Source: an uncultured Phycisphaerales bacterium
Lineage (GTDB): Bacteria; Planctomycetota; Phycisphaerae; WQYP01
NCBI GenBank assembly: GCA_903868035.1
Contig: CAIPTQ010000081.1
Coordinates: forward strand, 1-20,728
Reading direction: 5' to 3'
Length of the DNA: 20,728 bases
The notes beneath the pieces are model-generated. The model was not told the origin of the DNA. It did not search any database and was given only the letters and a program-made list of their open reading frames with translations. The translations under genes and the position numbers were made by a program. Of this stretch, positions 14,927-20,728 are shown one piece after another. How positions within the stretch are numbered: the first letter of the stretch is position 1; the number at the start of each line of letters is the position of its first letter.

Positions 14927-16548
14927 GATTTGGCTCCTTCCCGCGGCGGCTCCGCCAGGTAATACAGCAGGTCCGGCCGCCCGCGCAGGGCGCTCGTGGA
15001 TGGCACCCCGAGCCGCGCCAGTACGTCCGTGATCCGTTCCCGCCACGCGTTCATCAGGTTGATCAGGCGCTGGCTGGCCCAGTCGAGGCTCATCTGCATC
15101 ATCAGTTCCGGGTCCGTGCTGGCGATCCCGCGCGGACACCCGCGCCCGGATTCGCAGCACGCGCAGCGCACGCAGCCCAGCGCCACCATGTCCGCCGTGC
15201 CGATCACCACGCCGTCGGCCCCCAGGGCGATGGCCTTGATCACGTCGTCCGGCGTGCGGATGCCGCCCGAGACGATCAGCGTGACCTTGTCCCGTATGCC
15301 TTCGGTGGTCAGGAACTTGTGGACCTTCGGAATGGCGAACTCGATGGGCATGGCGATGTTCTTCTTGGCGATGTCCGGCGCGGCGCCGGTGCCGCCGTAG
15401 CTGCCGTCCAGATGAATGATGTGCGCCCCGGCGCAGTAACTCCCCACCGCCACCATGTCCACATCCGTCGGCGTCGAGACCTTCACGCTCACCAGCGCCT
15501 TGGGATTGACTTCCTTGATCCAGTCCAGGTGCTTCTTGTGATCCTCCACGCTGTATACGCTGTGGAACGGGAACGGCGAGAACAGGGCGTTGCCCGCCAC
15601 GGCCTCGCGCATCCGCGCCACCGGCGGCGTGTTCTTGTCCCCCAGCAGGTGCCCGCCCAGCCCCGGCTTGGCGCCCTGGGCGTACTTGAATTCCACGATG
15701 CGCACGCGCTGGATCGTCTCCTCGCGCACGCCAAACAGCCCCGTCGCCACCTGCGTGATCACGTGGTCGTCATACGGCTTGAGCCGGTCGTGATAGCCCC
15801 CCTCGCCCGTGCAGGTGAAGGTGTTCCAGGCCACGGCCGCGCGGGCCTTCGCCAGGATCGTGTGGATCGAGACCGAGCCGAATGACATGCCCCCGCCGTA
15901 TATGGGCAGGTCGATCTTGATCTGCGGGCGGCCGTCGCGGCTGCGGTTCAGTTCCAGCGTCGTGTCGATTTCCTTCGGATCGAGCTTGTGCCCGGCGTCT
16001 TCCGGCAGGTTGATGCGGATGCGGTCAAAGCCGCCCCCGCTGTTGCCATGGCGGTACTCCCCCTCCTGCGGCATGTGGCCGGTTTCGGCCATGTGCCAGG
16101 TGGCTAGTATCAGGTCGCTGCTCCAGCGATAGTCGCCCATCGTCTCCGTCACCGGATTGCGCAGCAGTTGCAGGGCCTGCTGCGGGCAATGTTCCACGCA
16201 ATAATGATCCGTGGCGGCGCATGCCGGGCCCACGCACAGGTGGTCCTGCGGGCGCAGGACATATTTGTAACCCGCCGGCTTGCTGTGGACGCCCTCGGGG
16301 CACATCGCGGCGCACGTGCCGCACGCGGCGCAGTCGGCCGAGCGGCGGATGGCGTAGCGCCCGAGTTTGTTCCGGTAGCGGTCGGGAACGGGGCGGACTT
16401 CGCGGGTGACGGCCGCTTGCGGCGTGCCATTAAGGCCAATGGCTTCCGGCTGGGCGGCGGCCGCCGGGTGGCCGTGCGCGGGGCTGGGGGGAGCGTCCGC
16501 CACCTCACAACCCGCATATACGTCGATGTTATTTCCAGACAAGGTCAC
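14923..16548 (-). CDS. FMN-binding glutamate synthase central domain with ferredoxin module
   Basis: About 541 residues. Near the N terminus is a two-cluster ferredoxin module: CAACGTCAAMC about 35 residues after a low-complexity A/P-rich stretch, then CVGPAC...CVEHCP. The rest is the glutamate synthase FMN barrel with its signatures: GGGMSFGS, the loop KYAQGAKPGLGG, GSYGGTGAAP, VSGGIRTPDDV and the 3Fe-4S region CVRCACC...CPRG. This is where 2-iminoglutarate is reduced to glutamate using ammonia from the amidotransferase. It resembles the archaeal-type stand-alone GltS with an added ferredoxin. The start is uncertain. A GTG at 16548 with GAGG 6 nt upstream is preferred; a TTG at 16566 would add 6 residues. 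Either way the gene overlaps the upstream gene by 20 or 38 bp. Confidence 0.9.
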   Translation of the reverse strand: MTLSGNNIDVYAGCEVADAPPSPAHGHPAAAAQPEAIGLNGTPQAAVTREVRPVPDRYRNKLGRYAIRRSADCAACGTCAAMCPEGVHSKPAGYKYVLRPQDHLCVGPACAATDHYCVEHCPQQALQLLRNPVTETMGDYRWSSDLILATWHMAETGHMPQEGEYRHGNSGGGFDRIRINLPEDAGHKLDPKEIDTTLELNRSRDGRPQIKIDLPIYGGGMSFGSVSIHTILAKARAAVAWNTFTCTGEGGYHDRLKPYDDHVITQVATGLFGVREETIQRVRIVEFKYAQGAKPGLGGHLLGDKNTPPVARMREAVAGNALFSPFPFHSVYSVEDHKKHLDWIKEVNPKALVSVKVSTPTDVDMVAVGSYCAGAHIIHLDGSYGGTGAAPDIAKKNIAMPIEFAIPKVHKFLTTEGIRDKVTLIVSGGIRTPDDVIKAIALGADGVVIGTADMVALGCVRCACCESGRGCPRGIASTDPELMMQMSLDWASQRLINLMNAWRERITDVLARLGVPSTSALRGRPDLLYYLAEPPREGAKS

Positions 16549-17935
16549 CGAACGCCTCTTTTTCAATATCTTCCAAAAACATCGCGCGGCCCATTTCGCC
16601 GCGCAGCCGCCGGATTTCCCGGATGCCCATCGCCCCCAGCACCTCGATCAACTGCGAATGCCACGCCCCCATCAAATTCACCATCCGCTGCGCCGCATAC
16701 GCCAATTCCACGCTCTGCAAGCCCGCCGGACACGTTCCCGGGCACGCGCCGCTCTGGTATGCCTCCCGGCATACCCGGCAGCCCAGACCCACCAGCAGCG
16801 CCACATTCACGGCCACCAGGTCGGCGCCGCAGATGATCGCCTTGGCCATGTGTTCGGCCAGTGCGATCCCCCCGCCCGCGATCAGCGTGATCTCGTCCCG
16901 CCGCCCGTCCTTGACCAACCGGCCGTGGATTTCCCGCAAGGCGTCCTTGAGGTGCCGCCCGGGCGTGCCGTCGGCCAGTTTCTCGCAGCCATGCAGGTCC
17001 GCGCACAGGTGAAACACCTTGAACGTGCCGGCCGCCAGTTGCCCCACCCGTTCGGCCGCATCGGCGGTCAATTCCATCCGCAGCGCCAGCACCGCCTGCG
17101 GATTGATCTCCGCGATGCGCCGCGCCAGCAACTGCATGTCCCCGGGACCGGTCAGTTCCACCATGCGCACCCCCGCCAGCGCCTCCTGACAGCACGCCAG
17201 CGTCGCTTCGGTCACCAGCGGCACGATGTTCGCGTGCTGCTCCGGCGGAATATCGCCAACATGCGCCGCCGGTATGACCGCCAGCGTGTGCAGCTTCTTG
17301 GCCGCCGCGGCCCGGGCCAGCGACCACAATACGCCCGGCATCGGCCAGGGCGGCAGGTCCAGCAGCGCGGGCATCTGGATTTCAATCAGCGAAGCGCCCG
17401 CACAGGTCATCGCCCCGTCCGCCCCAAAGCTCAGCCGCATCGGCTTGACCCCGATGTCCACGCTGGTGCTGATATACTCGCGCCCGTGAATCCCGTCGCG
17501 CGTCGGCCGCACGATTTCCGACATGTCCGTCCATATCCCATCAAAACCCGGCCCCGAAAACCGCCCCCGATACCCCGCGCCCGATACCGGAATGCGCCCC
17601 GCGTCCGCCTGGATCCACGTCGTGGCAATCATCTCGGGCTGCCAGTATTCGTCGCCCAGGTCCAGGAACTCGGGGTTCACGCCGATGGCCAGCAGCCCCT
17701 TGGTGCATCCCTGCACGCACGACAGGCACGCCTTGCATTCATAGTGCGTTTCCATCGGCGCCGCCGGATCGCGGTTGGCCGCGGTCTCGTGCTTGTACAC
17801 CTCATAGGTGCAGCGCGGCTTCACGCAGTTGGTGCAGCGCGCACAGTCTTCACGCCAGTCCACGCTGCCGTATTTGCCCACCCGGCGGAACTTGCCGGGC
17901 GTGAGGGCGACATGAATGTGATATTTCTCAGGCAT
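16529..17935 (-). CDS. Divergent glutamate-synthase-like Fe-S flavoprotein
   Basis: A 468-residue paralogue of the next gene's product. It has an N-terminal ferredoxin module (C31/C34/C37/C42 and C67/C70/C73/C77) and a barrel whose C-terminal half aligns with glutamate synthase: LIAGGGIALAEHMAKAI, GADLVAVNVAL, a cysteine group C386/C389/C398/C402 where the 3Fe-4S ligands lie, and the family C-terminal helices (RMVNLMGAW). The QGAKPGxGG loop and the GGTGAAP substrate/FMN signature are missing; in their place are unrelated segments. It may bind FMN and clusters but is unlikely to make glutamate alone, so an electron-transfer or structural role beside the intact paralogue is plausible. The ATG at 17935 follows metF by 16 bp and has only a weak, distant GAAGG; a TTG at 17980 is the alternative. 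Confidence 0.82.
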   Translation of the reverse strand: MPEKYHIHVALTPGKFRRVGKYGSVDWREDCARCTNCVKPRCTYEVYKHETAANRDPAAPMETHYECKACLSCVQGCTKGLLAIGVNPEFLDLGDEYWQPEMIATTWIQADAGRIPVSGAGYRGRFSGPGFDGIWTDMSEIVRPTRDGIHGREYISTSVDIGVKPMRLSFGADGAMTCAGASLIEIQMPALLDLPPWPMPGVLWSLARAAAAKKLHTLAVIPAAHVGDIPPEQHANIVPLVTEATLACCQEALAGVRMVELTGPGDMQLLARRIAEINPQAVLALRMELTADAAERVGQLAAGTFKVFHLCADLHGCEKLADGTPGRHLKDALREIHGRLVKDGRRDEITLIAGGGIALAEHMAKAIICGADLVAVNVALLVGLGCRVCREAYQSGACPGTCPAGLQSVELAYAAQRMVNLMGAWHSQLIEVLGAMGIREIRRLRGEMGRAMFLEDIEKEAFGDLVWK

Positions 17936-17951
17936 GCTGTTTGTCAGACCT

Positions 17952-18845
17952 TCAGGCTTGCGCCAATCCGGCCTCCTCAACTATAGTGGCGACGGCCAGC
18001 GCGCCGCCGGACAAAATGTGTATGCCGCGCACGCCTGCGATGGACTTTACCTTTTTTGCCACCTCCGATGCAATGGCTATGCCTTCTTTTGCCGCGTCCG
18101 CCGCGTCCGCCAGCCGGTTCACGACCTCCGCGCCCACCCCACTGCTCTTTTTCGCCTGTAGCAGTTTCGCCTGCTCCACGCTCGTCAGCGGCAGCACGCT
18201 GGCGATGATCGCCGCCTGCTTGTCTATCCCCGCCGCCCGCACCGCCTCCATCCACTCGGCAAACCCGGCCACGTCGAACACCGCCTGCGTGATGAAAAAG
18301 CCCGCCCCCGCCGCCACCTTCTTCTTGAGCCCCATCAGATTCAACGCCATCGGCCGCAGATAGGGATGTGCCGCCGCCCCCAGGAGCAGCTTCGGCGCCG
18401 CTTCCAGCGGCTTGCCCGCGAAATCCACCCCCTGGTCGCACATCGCCTTGAGCCCCCGTATCAACTGCACCGGATCGATGTCGTACACCCCCGCCGCCTG
18501 GGCGTCCGCCCCCAACGACTGATGTTCCCCGCTCAAACACAACACGCTCCGCACCCCCACCGCCGCCGCCCCCAGCACATCCGCCTGCAGCGCGATCCGG
18601 TTGCGGTCCCGCGTGACCACCGACAGCACCGGCGCGGCTTTCTCCCCCGCCAGGATCGCCGCGCACGCCAGCGCCGAACCCCCGTCCCCATGCGGATTGT
18701 CCGCCACCACCACCGCATCCACCCGCGCCGGCAGCGCGCCCGCCAGTTTGCGCACTCCCGCCGCGTCCGGCCCCCGCGGGGGCAGGCATTCGACGGACAA
18801 TGTCAGGCGCCCGGTCTGCAGCGCCTCGGCCAGATCAGTCTTCAT
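17952..18845 (-). CDS. metF: Methylenetetrahydrofolate reductase, MetF subunit
   Basis: A 297-residue TIM-barrel flavoprotein that reduces 5,10-methylene-THF to 5-methyl-THF. Family marks are E19 in LSVECLPPRG (catalytic acid region), TRDRN (79-83), LCLSGEH (102-108), FFITQAVFD (183-191, the FITQ substrate loop) and the C-terminal GIHILSGG. It is of normal length for the single-domain bacterial/MetFV type and has no extra NAD(P)H domain. Together with MetV and HdrABC-MvhD it matches the hexameric reductase of Moorella thermoacetica. The ATG at 18845 follows GAGG at slightly short spacing and overlaps the upstream gene by 11 bp; a GTG at 18854 is possible but lacks a binding site. Confidence 0.94.
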   Translation of the reverse strand: MKTDLAEALQTGRLTLSVECLPPRGPDAAGVRKLAGALPARVDAVVVADNPHGDGGSALACAAILAGEKAAPVLSVVTRDRNRIALQADVLGAAAVGVRSVLCLSGEHQSLGADAQAAGVYDIDPVQLIRGLKAMCDQGVDFAGKPLEAAPKLLLGAAAHPYLRPMALNLMGLKKKVAAGAGFFITQAVFDVAGFAEWMEAVRAAGIDKQAAIIASVLPLTSVEQAKLLQAKKSSGVGAEVVNRLADAADAAKEGIAIASEVAKKVKSIAGVRGIHILSGGALAVATIVEEAGLAQA

Positions 18846-19467
18846 TTTCCTCACCGTTTTCTGTGACCATGACTTCTTCTTCCGGCGCCGGCGGCCTACC
18901 CAGCGGATTGGCCGGACAGCTTCCCAGCCGGGCGGCCACCTCGGCCGTCACCGCCGCCGCCTGGCGCGAAAATTCGTCCTCCCCGCTCTCCGCCTCCGCC
19001 GCGCCTTCCCCGGCGGCCAGATCCTGCCGCGCCGATCCGGGCAGATGCACCATCAATATCCGTTCGCCTCCCACCCCGATCTCCGCCAGCATTTGCTTGA
19101 CGTATTCGCCGCGCCGGCCGGCGCGCCGGGAGCCTTCCAGAAAATGACAGTTGTCTTCCGCGCAGCCGACGATGCACACCAGATCCGCCCCCTCCTCGAT
19201 GGCCCGCAGCAGATGCTCCGGCTGCAGCCGGCCCGTGCAGGGAATCGTAATCTCCTGGACCGCGCACGCTTGCGGAAAAAGCCCCGCGCTCGAATGCCGC
19301 GACCACGGCCCGCGCTCCGGGATCGCACGCACGCAATTCGTGCAGACAAACGCCGTAACCCTTTTCTGCGCGGCGGTGCTGGTGACGACGGTGTCCGGCG
19401 AATGCTCCACTCTCGACAACTCCTTGGCGAATTCCAAATTCACTTGACGCGGAAGCCGACCTGCCAT
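18835..19467 (-). CDS. MvhD/FlpD-type iron-sulfur protein (second, divergent copy)
   Basis: A 210-residue protein and the first gene of the operon. The family pattern is present: FVCTNC (C42, C45), an extra C68, IPCTGRL (C77) and GCAEDNCHFLEG (C102, C107), then the YVKQMLAEIGVGGERI helix region. Compared with the copy at the far end of the operon, it has a longer N terminus, a 20-residue insertion between the first cysteine pair and C77, and an acidic C-terminal tail after an extra C184. Two non-identical MvhD proteins suggest two electron-entry or exit points on the HdrA fusion, perhaps one per HdrA unit. The ATG at 19467 has a modest AGAG upstream; the open frame continues to 19545, but that stretch lacks family similarity. 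Confidence 0.88.
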   Translation of the reverse strand: MAGRLPRQVNLEFAKELSRVEHSPDTVVTSTAAQKRVTAFVCTNCVRAIPERGPWSRHSSAGLFPQACAVQEITIPCTGRLQPEHLLRAIEEGADLVCIVGCAEDNCHFLEGSRRAGRRGEYVKQMLAEIGVGGERILMVHLPGSARQDLAAGEGAAEAESGEDEFSRQAAAVTAEVAARLGSCPANPLGRPPAPEEEVMVTENGEENED

Positions 19468-19721
19468 TGTCTCTTTTTCGTGTGCGTTTGCAAGTGAATG
19501 TGTGTGTAAGGCGTGTGGAATTGGACGCGAATTATTTGGGAGCATATGTACCTAATGATCCCAGTGAGAGTTTCATAAAGGCGCGCCGCCCCGCCCCATC
19601 CGAGCCGCGACCGTCAGGGAGCGACCCATCGGAATCCCATTTAGATTCCGCGACACAACATATTAGTGTAGTCCCCATCGCTTTCACATGATGGCGAACT
19701 TCACGTATGAAAAACGCGCGC
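19468..19721. other. Spacer between gyrA and the ten-gene operon
   Basis: This 254-bp stretch has no credible gene. It should hold the operon promoter (read leftwards), but I found no good -35/-10 pair. It contains the repeat-like block at 19600-19650, a 17-bp imperfect palindrome at 19653-19669 (ACAC/GTGT arms) and a weak hairpin at the gyrA stop. No riboswitch class was recognised. The parts around 19500-19560 and 19640-19710 are clearly richer in A/T than the coding DNA. Confidence 0.5.
19600..19650. repeat. REP-like intergenic repeat candidate
   Basis: The block holds GAGCCGCGACCGTCAGGGAG at 19602-19621, a GCGACC direct repeat (19607-19612 and 19621-19626) and a perfect 7-bp inverted repeat, CGGAATC (19630-19636) with GATTCCG (19644-19650), around a 7-nt loop. 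From memory, similar intergenic elements are dispersed in some PVC-group genomes. Only one copy is seen in this window, so its repeat nature is unproven. Confidence 0.35.
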
Positions 19722-19727
19722 TCACGT
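19710..19727 (-). terminator. gyrA: Weak candidate terminator overlapping the gyrA stop
   Basis: Read on the - strand, ACGTG-AGCG-CGCGT (19727-19714) can fold into a 5-bp stem with one G-U pair and a 4-nt loop, followed by a run of five T (19714-19710). The stem is short and includes the gyrA stop codon, so termination may be partial. Confidence 0.3.
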
Positions 19728-20728
19728 CCCGGGCAACACCGGCTGCTCCCCGACCTCCTCCGGCACCACCCGCGCCACCGCCACCAGCTTGTCCGTTTCA
19801 TCCAGCTTCAACAGCCGCACCCCCTGCGTCGCCCGCCCCATTTCCCGCAGCTCCCCCGTCACCCCGATGCGCACCACCTGCCCGGCCTTCGTGATCATCA
19901 TCAGTTCATCGCCGTCCCGGACGGCCTTCACGCCCACCACCGGCCCGTTGCGGTCGGTCGTCTTGATGTTGATCACGCCCTTGCCCCCGCGGTGCGTCAG
20001 CCGGTACTCCTCAATCTTCGTGCGCTTCCCATAGCCGTTCTCGCACGCGACCAGCACCGTCACCTGGTTGTCCCCGGTTTCCTGGCCGTGTGGGATGATG
20101 ATCATATCGACGACGGCGTCCCCCTTGCCCAGTTCGATGCCCTTGACCCCGCCCGCCTGGCGGCCCATGTCGCGCACTTCCGACTCGTCAAACCGCACCG
20201 CCAGCGCGTTCTCGTCCTTCGTCCCCGACGTGCATAGCATGATCTGGTCGTTGCCGTTGGTGACCGTCACCCCGATCAGCGCGTCCTTGGGCTCCAGCCC
20301 GATGGCGATGATCCCGCGCTTCAGCGGGTTGCCGTACGCCTTCAGCAGCGTCTTCTTGATCACGCCCTGCGCCGTGGCGAACACCAGATGCTTGCCTTCG
20401 TCCTCAAAGTCGCGCACCGACACCACCTGCGCCAGCTTCTCCTCCGCCTGCATCTCCAGCAGGTTCACAATGCTCCGCCCCTTCGACTGCCGCGGCAGTT
20501 GCGGTATGTCGTACACCTTCTGCCAGTAACACCGCCCTAAATTCGTGAAGAACATCAGATAGTCCTTCGTCGAGGCGATGAACAGCGTCTCGATGAAATC
20601 GCCCTCCTTCGAGTCCGCACCGATCACACCCCGCCCGCCCCGACCCTGCTTGCGGTACGTGTCCAGCGGCATCCGCTTGATGTACCCCTCGTGCGATATC
20701 GTCACCACCACCTGCTCGTCGGCGATCA
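19722..20728 (-). CDS. gyrA: DNA gyrase subunit A, C-terminal part (5' end outside the window)
   Basis: The last 335 or so residues of GyrA; the frame is open to the right edge, beginning IADEQVVVTISHEGYIKR. This is the junction into the C-terminal beta-pinwheel that wraps DNA. The GyrA box is present as KQGRGGRG just after it, which favours GyrA over ParC. Repeated blade motifs follow (DYLMFFTNLGRCYW, HLVFATAQGVIKKT, DQIMLCTSGTKDENAL, VLVACENGYGKRT, DELMMITKAGQVVRI). The tail is short and not strongly acidic. The catalytic tyrosine domain lies outside. It is transcribed in the same direction as the operon, 254 bp ahead of it; run-through into the operon is possible because only a weak terminator is seen. 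Confidence 0.95.
   Translation of the reverse strand, partial: IADEQVVVTISHEGYIKRMPLDTYRKQGRGGRGVIGADSKEGDFIETLFIASTKDYLMFFTNLGRCYWQKVYDIPQLPRQSKGRSIVNLLEMQAEEKLAQVVSVRDFEDEGKHLVFATAQGVIKKTLLKAYGNPLKRGIIAIGLEPKDALIGVTVTNGNDQIMLCTSGTKDENALAVRFDESEVRDMGRQAGGVKGIELGKGDAVVDMIIIPHGQETGDNQVTVLVACENGYGKRTKIEEYRLTHRGGKGVINIKTTDRNGPVVGVKAVRDGDELMMITKAGQVVRIGVTGELREMGRATQGVRLLKLDETDKLVAVARVVPEEVGEQPVLPGT

Noticed and set aside
16406..17986. A 526-codon + strand open frame opposite the divergent GltS-like gene
   Set aside because: Low-complexity R/P/H-rich translation and no start signal; it mirrors a recognisable Fe-S flavoprotein.
1..20728. CRISPR array
   Set aside because: No regularly spaced direct repeats were found, and the HEPN-like gene has no cas neighbours.

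Overview
The window is bacterial, GC-rich DNA carrying the end of a gyrA gene and a tRNA-Arg with no encoded CCA. Many starts follow Shine-Dalgarno sequences of the AGGAGG type, and several junctions are ATGA overlaps. The main cluster is made of enzymes typical of strict anaerobes that use the tetrahydrofolate methyl branch (acetogens, syntrophs and related uncultured bacteria). The phylum cannot be fixed from the sequence. An intergenic repeat-like block and the style of the small hypothetical genes would suit a PVC-type bacterium such as a verrucomicrobial, lentisphaeral or planctomycetal lineage, but this is only a weak impression.

Layout. Positions 1-5157 are read on the + strand: an MBL-fold (ribonuclease Z-like) hydrolase, a small helical hypothetical protein, an L-fucose isomerase-family protein, a two-gene cassette whose second member has a HEPN RxxxxH motif (a possible toxin-antitoxin pair), an exported and membrane-anchored protein of less GC-rich composition, a helical-repeat (HEAT-like) protein, and tRNA-Arg(TCT). 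From 5172 to the right end everything is on the - strand: a ten-gene operon (first gene starts at 19467, last gene ends at 5172), then a 254-bp spacer with repeat-like DNA, then the 3' part of gyrA, which runs off the right edge.

The operon is the notable part. In order of transcription it encodes an MvhD-type iron-sulfur protein, MetF, a divergent glutamate-synthase-like Fe-S flavoprotein, a canonical FMN/Fe-S glutamate synthase central domain, a glutamine amidotransferase fused to a GXGXG domain, HdrC, HdrB, a 1504-residue HdrA, a second MvhD-type protein and MetV. MetF, MetV, HdrABC and MvhD are the parts of the hexameric methylenetetrahydrofolate reductase described from Moorella thermoacetica. 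Here the two reductase subunits sit near opposite ends of the operon, and three glutamate-synthase-type proteins lie inside it. HdrA itself is a fusion: its first HdrA unit is interrupted by a complete GltD/NfnB-like FAD/NAD(P)H module, and a second HdrA unit with a C-terminal two-cluster ferredoxin follows.

A reasonable reading is that NAD(P)H electrons enter through the GltD-like module and are split by the HdrA flavin(s) among ferredoxin, the HdrBC disulfide-type site or MetFV, and a glutamate-synthase core. This would physically couple one-carbon reduction and glutamate formation. The gene content is seen directly; the coupling is inference.
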